A stretch of 64,000 bases of DNA, from contig SSNP01000067.1 in assembly GCA_006937955.1 (NCBI GenBank), forward strand, positions 1,875,645 to 1,939,644, read 5' to 3'. Shown piece by piece: positions 61,546 to 64,000 of the stretch (position 1 is its first letter; each line of letters opens with the position of its first letter). The notes beneath the pieces are model-generated. The model saw only the letters and a program-made list of their open reading frames with translations. It had not been told where the DNA came from and searched no databases. Made by a program: the position numbers and the translations under genes. The DNA is from Pachypanchax playfairii. Lineage: Eukaryota > Chordata > Actinopteri > Cyprinodontiformes > Aplocheilidae.

Positions 61546-63089
61546 CCCTCGGTCTCAATTAAACCTTGAACAAGAGTTAAAGGAGGTCATGCTGTAAAGT
61601 ATGACCCTCTCAACAGTTTTTAGAAAGCGTTGTGGGATCAAAGTTTAAAAGAAGCAACCACTGGTTTAAAGGAACGTACTGGTAAACTCAATCGTTGCCA
61701 CAACTTGAAGAACCACTGGGAAAATACCCCGTTTAACATGACGGCAGGGACTCGGTGTTAAAGAAAACAGAAATCAGCTTGCTGTCATGTGATGACGATG
61801 CCTGTTTTTATTGGACAATCTGTGTAAAAAAAAAAAATTCCCCAAGCTACAACAGACCTAGTGGTGAGGATATAAGCATATATCATTAAAAGTATATCTA
61901 CATTATGCTTTTAATAAACTTCATCTTATGTGCAAATTGTTATAGAAAAATGTATATTTCTTCACAGAAGATGCCCGAGTATCCAGAACATCTCACGCTG
62001 TAATAAAGTTTTAACTTCTCCAGCTTCTCCAACCAACATGAGGGAGAAGCAACAGCTGAGTTTAAATCCTGGTGGTTCTCGCTTACAGCCACCGCGCTTC
62101 TCTGGTCCCGAACCTAATAACTGCGTTCTAAAATCCTGTAAGAGGTCTAGAGGGTCTTCCTTCATAAGCAACTGCACATTCCAGCAGCATGCAAGCTGAT
62201 TTTTGTTTTCATCTTCATAATAACTGCTGAATTTATATTTGAGGAGTGGGAATTTATTACTAAAGAATCAGAAACAGCGCCGTGTCGTCATTTAGTGTCT
62301 CATTTAGTGTTCTGGATAAACAGCTGTGACACAACTAAATCGCATAAAGACTATACTAACGTACTGAGATTAAGCGATCATTGGTAAGAAGAGAAAAAAA
62401 AGAAAAGCGTAGTAATGACCTGGAGAGGCCACAGAGTGATGAGGCACATCTGATCACCCAGTGAATTTACAAGCAAATGTGCATTTAGAATCTGGCAAAT
62501 AAAACTAATCAAGCACCCAAAGACAAACAGTTGGCCTCGAGAAACCCCCCGAAAAATATAAAATCCTAGTAAATACGCATTAATGACTAAACAGAGCAAA
62601 AATAAAAGTGTAATGATATGTAAAATCGGGTTGCGTGAATGGGTAAATGCAAAACCTTGTAGTGTGAAAGCGCTTTGAGTGGTCTGAATGACTAGAAAAG
62701 CGCTATACAAATACAGGACGTTTACCATTTAAAATCATTCTAAAGAGTTAAAAAAAGGAGAAAGATGAGAGCAGGTTCTAACAGGTTAAAAGAACAAAAG
62801 GGAAAAGAACAAACTAAGAGCACTTAAATCTCTTAAAACAGACAAAGAGATTAGGAGAGATGAATAAAGAGAGGACATCAGGAGATAAGACAGAGTAAAG
62901 GGTCAAGACGAGATGAGACAAAAAGCCTTTAGATGGAAGAGAGAGAGAGTGTGGCTGACAGGAAGCAGAGAAACATGCAGGTACTTACTGAGGGGCCACT
63001 CTCCTCCAGTATCTGTCAATGCCATTTTTAAAGTACAGCACAGCCAACCACCTGACATTCACATCCAGCATGTGGTTATTAAAGATATT
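10516..63089 (-). CDS. ipo11: importin-11 gene (partial: 20 internal coding exons)
   Basis: Importin-11 is a karyopherin-beta nuclear import receptor. It binds cargo in the cytoplasm and releases it in the nucleus on RanGTP binding; reported cargoes include the ubiquitin-conjugating enzyme UBE2E3, ribosomal protein RPL12 and PTEN. Twenty minus-strand exons from 63089 down to 10516 join in frame to about 650 codons with strong similarity to vertebrate IPO11 throughout, for example ARLDCPRQWPELIP, VTFERFIVQCMNLIKMIVKN and IRPYVGCLVQYLPLLWKQ. The first visible exon starts inside the importin-beta N-terminal (RanGTP-binding) domain; the rest is the helical HEAT-like solenoid. The start codon with ~46 codons and the C-terminal ~280 codons lie outside the window. 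No frameshift or stop was seen. Nineteen visible donors start GT and one starts AT. Residue numbers in the exon entries follow human IPO11 from memory and are approximate. Confidence 0.97.
10593..11895 (-). other. ipo11: ipo11 intron, no recognisable features
   Basis: 1.3 kb of AT-rich, purine-biased plus-strand sequence. No ORF with family resemblance, no terminal repeats and no obvious RNA gene were seen. Confidence 0.7.
11896..12011 (-). CDS. ipo11: ipo11 exon 19 of window (residues ~633-671)
   Basis: 116 nt encoding GLGAESKNLYPFLLPVIQLS and TDVSQPPHVYLLEDGLEL plus TG of a Trp codon. Acceptor TTCTTTCAG, donor GTATGGAT (weak). Confidence 0.96.
12245..12855. mobile_element. degenerate hAT-like element
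   Basis: Ends resemble each other as inverted repeats: GGCTGTATTCACACC on the left and the complement of GGGTGCATTGACACC on the right, 11 of 15 matching. The body has the CGGTTTGATT/AACTCGG-type subterminal motifs of fish hAT elements. No target duplication was found and the boundaries are approximate. Confidence 0.5.
12929..13612 (-). mobile_element. pogo/Tigger-like element, internally deleted
   Basis: Terminal repeats around TTTCCGCACTATAAGGCGC at both ends, flanked by TA (12929-12930, 13611-13612). The minus strand keeps a transposase C-terminal piece at 13222-13470 containing AVIPGGLTKELQLLDIGMN, then VVRAFMKAGIVTELPGN. The catalytic domain is gone. Age: several mismatches between the ends. 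Confidence 0.85.
13717..14183. mobile_element. AGCAGAACT TTAA-site MITE, copy 2
   Basis: 467 bp, same family and orientation as 7196-7681, with the same 20-bp ends and TTAA on both sides (13713-13716, 14184-14187). It is almost identical to copy 1 except around the internal G-rich tract, where it is ~20 bp shorter. It lies ~100 bp from the pogo remnant. Confidence 0.9.
16511..16624 (-). CDS. ipo11: ipo11 exon 18 of window (residues ~595-632)
   Basis: 38 whole codons: IRPYVGCLVQYLPLLWKQSE and EHNMLRCAILTTLVHLVQ, nearly identical to mammals. Acceptor CTCCTTCAG, donor GTACAGTG (weak at +4 to +6). Confidence 0.96.
17575..17715. mobile_element. possible LINE fragment
   Basis: GGCCGGCAGCTCAATCTTCT..GCATCC and the following CATATGTTCAATCC..CTCAA resemble the antisense of a common fish non-LTR reverse transcriptase segment. 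It is short and diverged; recognition is from memory. Confidence 0.4.
17860..18905 (+). mobile_element. AGCTGGAGTG TTAA-site element (1 kb)
   Basis: 1046 bp with inverted ends AGCTGGAGTGCGTAACTT, flanked by TTAA (17856-17859 and 18906-18909). The plus strand has a short ORF from ATG ~18126 (MAENPNKQSRDTYREVDP..). It stops at ~18228 and, one frame away, an arginine-rich segment follows (ESDRRRRQTRICIGVAFPRW) like the N-terminal part of proteins encoded by some fish elements. An imperfect 14-bp tandem repeat lies at 18430-18475. Kolobok-like or piggyBac-like by target site; the superfamily is not settled. Confidence 0.8.
19327..19443 (-). CDS. ipo11: ipo11 exon 17 of window (residues ~556-594)
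   Basis: 39 whole codons: YLESIFGLLFQLLQQVTECD and TKMQVLHVISCVIERVNIQ. Acceptor TCTTTAG, donor GTGAGATG. The intron between this exon and exon 16 is only 116 bp (19444-19559). Confidence 0.96.
19560..19600 (-). CDS. ipo11: ipo11 exon 16 of window (residues ~542-555)
   Basis: A 41-nt exon encoding (T)VDDFEFRTDQFLP. The intron before it ends in AC, not AG, and in the coding frame a TGA lies three codons upstream, so the exon cannot simply extend. Donor GTGAGTAA. Together with the previous exon it totals 75 nt. Confidence 0.95.
19601..19793 (-). other. ipo11: AT-AC (U12-type) intron of ipo11
   Basis: 193-bp intron with donor ATATCCTT at 19786-19793, branch-site match TTCTTAAC at 19611-19618 and terminal dinucleotide AC at 19601-19602. 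The branch adenosine is 11-12 nt from the intron end, the spacing the minor spliceosome needs. All three signals match U12 consensus, and the flanking codons join as L-T-V, as expected for IPO11. Splicing should depend on U11/U12/U4atac/U6atac snRNPs. Whether mammalian IPO11 shares this minor intron was not checked. Confidence 0.93.
19794..19827 (-). CDS. ipo11: ipo11 exon 15 of window (residues ~531-542)
   Basis: A 34-nt exon encoding VRIETATTLKL plus the first base of a Thr codon. Acceptor CTTCACAG. The donor is not GT: the exon ends CTGA and the intron begins ATATCCTT, an exact U12-type AT-AC donor. Joining to the exon at 19600 restores T-VDDFEF exactly as in vertebrate IPO11, which fixes the boundary. 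Confidence 0.95.
20831..21043. mobile_element. palindromic hAT MITE
   Basis: 213 bp bounded by CAGGGGTGTCAAACTCCAGG and its complement, with a perfect 8-bp target duplication CTGTAGAA (20823-20830 and 21044-21051). The first ~80 bases of the two arms pair with two mismatches, so a transcript would fold into a long hairpin. The intact duplication and near-identical arms suggest a fairly recent insertion. Confidence 0.93.
21545..21985 (+). mobile_element. non-LTR retrotransposon 3' end (degenerate)
   Basis: Matches, in plus orientation with stops, the C-terminal end of a common fish reverse transcriptase gene. Readable pieces are REMDRWIRALSAVIREL, SQLRWFRHLVRTPPGHL and WSGTPGDPPGGAGER. It leads directly into a minisatellite and (ATGG)n; a TGGATGGATGG-type tail is typical of this LINE. 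It is dead on arrival and 5'-truncated. Confidence 0.8.
22002..22116. repeat. 18-bp minisatellite
   Basis: About six copies of GAGAGAGTGAGTGAGGGT, two with a T-to-A change (GTAAGTGAGG). It lies between the LINE 3' end and the tetranucleotide tract. The long ORFs here (repeated SEGERV on plus, HPHSLS on minus) are products of the repeat. Confidence 0.93.
22117..22244. repeat. (ATGG)32 microsatellite
   Basis: 128 bp, 32 uninterrupted ATGG units, probably grown from the LINE tail. It encodes WMDG repeats on plus and SIHP repeats on minus only by periodicity. The absence of interruptions suggests it is young and length-variable. Confidence 0.98.
25242..25330. mobile_element. possible hAT end fragment
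   Basis: TAGGCATGGGCCAGTATGG.. resembles the TAGGG(A/C)TGGGC..GTAT start of fish hAT elements. The other end was not found. Confidence 0.35.
25710..25836 (-). CDS. ipo11: ipo11 exon 14 of window (residues ~488-530)
   Basis: 127 nt encoding (R)YKLIRRRVIWLIGQWISV, KFKSDLRPLLYEVILGLMQD and PDLV. Acceptor TCCTTTAG, donor GTAAGGGA. It ends in phase 0 and is followed by a 5.9-kb intron. Its upstream intron (25837-35688) is the largest complete intron in the window. Confidence 0.96.
28811..28845. mobile_element. Tc1 terminal-repeat palindrome (35 bp)
   Basis: TACAGTGGGGCAAAAAA, a single G, then its perfect complement. The 17-bp arms match the ends of a known fish Tc1 family, and TA is at both outer edges. 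Everything between the two terminal repeats is missing. Confidence 0.85.
28880..29766 (+). mobile_element. Tc1 relic split by a GC-rich element
   Basis: 28900-28975 carries a transposase piece read as VKHGGGGVMVWGLL. 29500-29766 carries the 3' region (KDSLPVIVNV-like text, then CAAGTGTGACCC..GGGGACACATACTTTTTCAC). The two parts are separated by the element at 28990-29492. Some Tc1 sequence is missing at the junction. Confidence 0.75.
28990..29492. mobile_element. GC-rich non-autonomous element inside Tc1
   Basis: About 500 bp with inverted ends: ACCTTTCGCTGGCCCCGCCC on the left and GGGGCGGGACTCGGTGAAAGGT on the right. AATT is present at both outer edges (approximate). Plus-strand ORF 29163-29483 ends SYVATVTKRGGTR; no family could be assigned. 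GC content is clearly above the surrounding intron. Confidence 0.65.
30408..30999. mobile_element. GGGCTCACACTG-ended DNA element (hAT-like)
   Basis: Inverted ends CGGGCTCACACTGC and GCAGTGTGAGCCCG with repeated GTCCGG/CCGCA motifs inside, typical of non-autonomous fish hAT elements. No clear 8-bp duplication was found. The enclosed ORFs (up to 102 codons) resemble no known protein. Confidence 0.65.
32781..33216 (-). mobile_element. long-TIR TTAA-site element, copy 2 (truncated)
   Basis: Starts AGAGGCCCTTCC right after TTAA (32777-32780). It follows the reverse complement of copy 1, including the CGCCTAGCATGCTGCTGGC centre. Similarity ends around 33216 at GGTCTGTTAAT, so the far terminal repeat is missing. 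Confidence 0.8.
35689..35794 (-). CDS. ipo11: ipo11 exon 13 of window (residues ~453-488)
   Basis: 106 nt encoding (V)YNAVGLAAYELFDNVDFDQ and WFKNQLLGELQVTHH plus AG of an Arg codon. Acceptor CTGTTACAG. The donor GTATTTTA is weak (no purine-rich +3 to +5 AAG), but the downstream exon continues exactly in frame. Confidence 0.95.
35795..38413 (-). other. ipo11: ipo11 intron, no recognisable features
   Basis: 2.6 kb; ORFs up to 115 codons were inspected and resemble no family. No terminal repeats were found. Confidence 0.7.
38414..38461 (-). CDS. ipo11: ipo11 exon 12 of window (residues ~437-453)
   Basis: 48 nt encoding (G)PTDAEDRVQLLMKDA plus one base of a Val codon. Acceptor TTATTTCAG, donor GTTAGTTG. 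The length is a multiple of three, but the phase splits codons at both ends. Confidence 0.93.
38462..39085 (-). other. ipo11: ipo11 intron, no recognisable features
   Basis: 624 bp of plain intronic sequence; nothing was recognised. Confidence 0.7.
39086..39176 (-). CDS. ipo11: ipo11 exon 11 of window (residues ~407-437)
   Basis: 91 nt encoding PCTEVLFLDIFHNYSQTLTP and VLLDMVQSLQ plus one base. Acceptor CTTTATTTAG, donor GTCAGTGA. Confidence 0.95.
39899..40543 (+). mobile_element. hAT element with broken BED-finger ORF
   Basis: 645 bp with TAGGGCCGGGACTTTAACGC ends and their complement, and a perfect 8-bp duplication CTTTAAAG (39891-39898, 40544-40551). The plus strand starts an ORF near 40088 (MNEEATALIGPVDGKFCC..). 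One base out of frame, a BED zinc finger follows: VCKLCSKEFAHHRSTSGLKY then HLNVKH, with the C-x2-C and H-x4-H ligands visible. The catalytic domain is deleted. Confidence 0.93.
41400..42190 (+). mobile_element. GC-rich interspersed repeat, probable retroposon
   Basis: Abrupt rise in GC from ~41405 to ~41830, preceded by a hairpin (CCCCCAGC/GCTGGGGG, 41407-41431). Downstream is a pyrimidine-rich stretch (42005-42130) and an A-rich end with AATAAA-like motifs (42156-42190), suggesting plus-strand retroposition. Three overlapping ORFs of 129-143 codons on both strands look like GC-rich noise. The family was not recognised. Confidence 0.5.
42571..42614 (-). CDS. ipo11: ipo11 exon 10 of window (residues ~392-406)
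   Basis: A 44-nt exon encoding (A)VEETGGDSWKYSLR, a motif conserved in vertebrate IPO11. Acceptor TTTTAG, donor GTGAGTTA; ends in phase 0. Confidence 0.94.
42615..43703 (-). other. ipo11: two short ipo11 introns around exon 9
   Basis: Introns 42615-43211 (597 bp) and 43365-43703 (339 bp). Only a short direct duplication (AAAATAATCTGT, 43506-43530) was seen. Confidence 0.7.
43212..43364 (-). CDS. ipo11: ipo11 exon 9 of window (residues ~341-392)
   Basis: 153 nt encoding (D)SKPESLEAHKIKTAFFTHP, TLTEIGRRLVSHYFLLTEEE and LTMWEEDPESF plus one base. Acceptor CTTTAG, donor GTAACCAC (non-consensus at +4 to +6). Confidence 0.95.
43704..43896 (-). CDS. ipo11: ipo11 exon 8 of window (residues ~277-341)
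   Basis: 193 nt encoding LLDFLEYHPYAFIPLIQRSL, EFAVTYIFTPTGEGVTFERF and IVQCMNLIKMIVKNDAYKPA, then KNID plus one base. Acceptor TTCTTTCAG-like (CCTTCAG), donor GTAAGATA. The intron to exon 7 is just 123 bp. Confidence 0.97.
44020..44090 (-). CDS. ipo11: ipo11 exon 7 of window (residues ~253-276)
   Basis: 71 nt encoding (C)RQVGLESTCREKLEKTIIL and YTKV. The first half is divergent from mammals, while EKLEKTIIL-TKV is conserved. Acceptor TGTTTTAG, donor GTGAGTTA. Three to four tandem copies of a 12-bp repeat sit just upstream of the acceptor at 44107-44151. Confidence 0.94.
44107..44151. repeat. 12-bp tandem repeat
   Basis: AACTCATTTGTT repeated three to four times, 17 bp from the acceptor of the exon at 44090, within the intron's 3' end. 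Confidence 0.85.
44601..44736 (+). mobile_element. short retroposon inside hAT
   Basis: 136 bp ending in (A)n/(AATAAA)-like sequence after GTGACAAATAAAAT, a common fish LINE/SINE tail. It is flanked by GACCCC on both sides (44595-44600, 44737-44742), read as a target duplication. Confidence 0.7.
44804..45322 (+). mobile_element. second hAT element nested in the first
   Basis: 519 bp with ends TAGGGCTGGGCAGTATACCG and complement (..GCCATACTGCCAAGCCCTA); target duplication TGAGAAAC/TGAGCAAC (7 of 8). The plus strand at ~44993 reads MAAGGGCNSDSQITDQEQFI, then KRGTTSVVWNFFNFKRLDF, the start of a ZBED-type hAT transposase, then runs out. Non-autonomous. Confidence 0.88.
48400..48448 (-). CDS. ipo11: ipo11 exon 6 of window (residues ~237-253)
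   Basis: 49 nt encoding GFLNAVFERLKQFLEC plus one base. Acceptor CTTTTCAG, donor GTGAGTAC. Confidence 0.93.
49234..50061. mobile_element. hAT fragment
   Basis: Starts TAGGGCTGTTGACTTTGGTC with GTCGACTA-type motifs, as in a common fish hAT family. It is interrupted by the MITE at 49581-49964. CTGTAGTCGACAAAATG at ~50004 probably belongs to the same element. The right end was not found; it abuts the TTAA element copy 3. Confidence 0.6.
49581..49964. mobile_element. TA-flanked MITE with ~45-bp inverted ends
   Basis: 384 bp between TA and TA; ends CACGCTCAGAAATAGAGGTA and complement, followed by CGAGACAAG..GTAC on both sides. The interior has no coding capacity. It lies inside the hAT fragment. 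Superfamily uncertain (TA target suggests Tc1/mariner). Confidence 0.82.
50062..50498 (+). mobile_element. long-TIR TTAA-site element, copy 3 (truncated)
   Basis: Matches the central and right parts of copy 1 in the same orientation and ends GGGCCTCT followed by TTAA (50499-50502). The left terminal repeat is missing; similarity begins near 50062, adjoining hAT-derived sequence. Confidence 0.8.
51826..51896. mobile_element. scrap of the palindromic hAT MITE family
   Basis: GGTCCTTGAGAGCCACAATC..CTGTG..TAGACATTTCTCTGCTTC follows one arm of the MITE at 20831 at roughly 70% identity. No ends remain. Confidence 0.45.
52396..52454 (-). CDS. ipo11: ipo11 exon 5 of window (residues ~217-236)
   Basis: 59 nt encoding (V)LRKLTVHGFQEPQHNMEVM. 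Acceptor TTATTTTAG, donor GTGAGTTT. It ends in phase 0. The intron to exon 4 is only 258 bp. Confidence 0.94.
52713..52845 (-). CDS. ipo11: ipo11 exon 4 of window (residues ~173-217)
   Basis: Encodes LASGIYSFACSLWSHHTDCF, then a more variable QQVCARDEAA, then ALSSLERTLLSLK. Acceptor TTGGCAG, donor GTAGCAAC, which is weaker than consensus. 133 nt, ending with the first base of a Val codon. Confidence 0.95.
52846..57838 (-). other. ipo11: ipo11 intron, 5 kb, no recognisable features
   Basis: Among the longest stretches without an identifiable transposon. There are poly-T runs near 57390 and a poly-A run near 57661. Short ORFs here resemble no family. Confidence 0.7.
57839..58042 (-). CDS. ipo11: ipo11 exon 3 of window (residues ~105-172)
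   Basis: 68 whole codons beginning IATQIAVLIAKVARLDCPRQ and ending LASKRLAQDRRLFQD, the best conserved stretch in the window. Acceptor CTCAACAG, donor GTAAGTTC. A Met read upstream of ARLDCPRQ in a naive ORF is not the start: the codon there is GTG (Val) in the correct reading of the exon. Confidence 0.97.
58043..59832 (-). other. ipo11: ipo11 intron dominated by one hAT element
   Basis: 58359-59329 is a hAT element; the flanks 58043-58350 and 59338-59832 show nothing recognisable. Confidence 0.7.
58359..59329 (+). mobile_element. hAT element with promoter-like module
   Basis: 971 bp; ends TAGGGATATCCGGATCCGAT and ..CTTGATCGGGACATCCCTA; perfect 8-bp duplication CTAGCTAA (58351-58358, 59330-59337). 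The interior is CpG-rich at 58500-58720 with TGACGTCA (58518-58525), GCCGCCATTTT (58557-58567), an ATG at 58586 and 38 open codons ending at a GAG/GTAAGC donor (58700). A (TA)n run lies at 58462-58481. No transposase domain was seen. Confidence 0.9.
59833..59905 (-). CDS. ipo11: ipo11 exon 2 of window (residues ~80-104)
   Basis: One base completes the split His, then ALSEEEKTSLRAGLITNFNE and PVNQ. This is the end of the importin-beta N-terminal domain. Acceptor TTCATAG, donor GTCAGTAG. Length 73 nt; ends in phase 0. Confidence 0.95.
61512..61542. repeat. poly-A tract (31 A)
   Basis: Uninterrupted A31 with no recognisable retroposon body upstream. Minus-strand transcripts of ipo11 would carry poly-U here. 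Confidence 0.95.
62626..62730 (+). mobile_element. non-LTR retroposon 3' tail (RTE-like)
   Basis: Contains AGTGTGAAAGCGCTTTGAGT and AAAGCGCTATACAAATACAG..CATTTACCATTT-type text, the 3' end of a very common fish non-LTR element (Expander/RTE-like by memory). Only ~105 bp remain. Confidence 0.7.
62989..63089 (-). CDS. ipo11: ipo11 exon 1 of window (residues ~47-80)
   Basis: Encodes NIFNNHMLDVNVRWLAVLYF and the following GIDRYWRRVAP, part of the importin-beta N-terminal domain that contacts RanGTP. Acceptor TTTTGCAG, donor GTAAGTAC. It starts in phase 0 and ends two bases into a His codon (CA), completed by the exon at 59905. The preceding coding exon, with the initiator Met, was not found up to 64000. 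Confidence 0.95.
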
Positions 63090-64000
63090 CTGCAAAACAC
63101 AAGAATGCACATAGTCATAGTCATCCCTGCTTCCATCGCTCAAACGAGCAACACCAGACAATTCAAGGACTGACCCAGTTTCATGACGTGGAACGGCTAC
63201 ACCAGCGAGTAAAAAGGGTAATTATTCCAACTAAAGCAGCACAGTGGTGTGATTAAAAACAGAGCATGATAATTTTTGTAACCAAGGCTGTCACATATTT
63301 GAGATTTAACCATCTGTAGCTGCTCTGACACGTTCGAGCTGTAAACTGAAGCCACAAACCCAGAACACATGGCAGAGTACATGTGTATTCAGAGCTGTTT
63401 GCCTTCATATGAGAGAAGCAGGAGCACTGCAAACTGCAGCTGCACAATCCAAATATTTACTTCCAATCTGTCAACTACCACTATGATTTTATTTAATCTA
63501 TCATTGAAGATATTTAGCAGGTTCTGCTTTCTTTCAATCAGCTGATGCCTGGTAATATTTGGCCCATCAGATGTGATGAGTTTTTGCAATTCTGTTTATA
63601 TTTCAACAATAAGAAAGAAACGAGGCCAAAATGGTACCTGTGGGGGAGTTCCAAGATAAAAACCCATGTGTTTCAGTCAAACATGGTGGTGGTGGTGTGA
63701 TGGTCTGGGACTGCTTTGAAACCTGGAGGATTTGCTCTAATTGACACTACCGTGACTTTTTATCTGTATATGCTGAAGGAGAATGTTCAGCCATCACTTA
63801 CTTCTTCACAGAAACGGGTTGGTTTGGATAGTTTTATACTTTTCTTTTTTTAATTAGAGAACTCAACATTTAAAAAGTGAACTTTGTCTTTACTCAGTTT
63901 GTCTAAAAATTAAAAGGAACAAAAAAAGGAAAAGAGAAGAACTTTGTTGAACATGATGAATCTGGAACTCAAGAGATAACGGTGCATCAAAAAAAAACAA
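63090..64000 (-). other. ipo11: ipo11 intron upstream of the first visible exon
   Basis: Contains only a Tc1 transposase fragment (63675-63800). The exon encoding the N-terminus was searched for here and not found. Confidence 0.7.
63675..63800 (+). mobile_element. Tc1 transposase fragment
   Basis: Reads VKHGGGGVMVWDCFETW with a following LKENVQPS-like piece, from the middle of a Tc1 transposase. It resembles the fragment at 28900 but is not the same copy. No terminal repeats before 64000. Confidence 0.75.

Larger units (their letters stand above)
59906..62988 (-). other. ipo11: ipo11 intron with poly-A tract and retroposon tail
   Basis: A perfect run of 31 A sits at 61512-61542 and an RTE-like tail at 62626-62730. 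Nothing else was recognised. Confidence 0.7.

Noticed and set aside
1..64000. A nested gene such as LRRC70, known in the last IPO11 intron of mammals
   Set aside because: The last introns are outside this window and no leucine-rich-repeat ORF is present.

Overview
The window is vertebrate nuclear DNA, most likely from a percomorph (cichlid-like) teleost. It is AT-rich, gene-poor and intron-dominated, and packed with typical fish DNA transposons (Tc1, hAT, pogo, TTAA-site elements) and worn retroposon tails. There are no bacterial operons, CRISPR arrays, rRNAs or tRNAs.

A single host gene was recognised: importin-11 (ipo11), on the minus strand, covering almost the whole window. Twenty consecutive coding exons can be placed between 63089 (5' side) and 10516 (3' side). 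They join in frame, without gaps, into about 650 codons, corresponding roughly to residues 47-697 of the ~975-residue vertebrate protein (human numbering recalled from memory). The first ~46 codons lie beyond 64000 and the last ~280 beyond position 1. All exons are open and most splice sites are canonical. The exception is the intron at 19601-19793, which is a textbook AT-AC minor-spliceosome (U12-type) intron. The two tiny exons around it (34 and 41 nt) total 75 nt, so skipping both together would keep the frame.

Region by region, from the left. 1-10515 is one incomplete intron with two Tc1 elements, each invaded by a TTAA-site element. 10516-19827 carries the C-terminal-most visible exons, with a degenerate hAT, a pogo remnant, a second copy of one TTAA element and a 1-kb TTAA element in the introns. 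19828-35688 holds one exon and two large introns with a palindromic hAT MITE, a LINE 3' end leading into a minisatellite and (ATGG)32, a Tc1 terminal-repeat palindrome, a Tc1 split by a GC-rich element, and more hAT/TTAA elements. 35689-44090 is exon-dense, with a BED-finger hAT and a GC-rich repeat. 44091-52395 contains a three-level transposon nest and a third copy of the long-TIR TTAA element. 52396-63089 carries the N-terminal exons, a hAT with a promoter-like module and an RTE-like retroposon tail. The last 0.9 kb has a Tc1 fragment.

The most interesting items are the AT-AC intron with its frame-neutral exon pair, and three unrelated TTAA-duplicating transposon families whose ends begin AG rather than the piggyBac CCC. 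One of these families carries splice acceptors and donors in its inverted repeats so that it looks like a cassette exon in both orientations. No second host gene, nested gene or novel multi-gene system could be supported.
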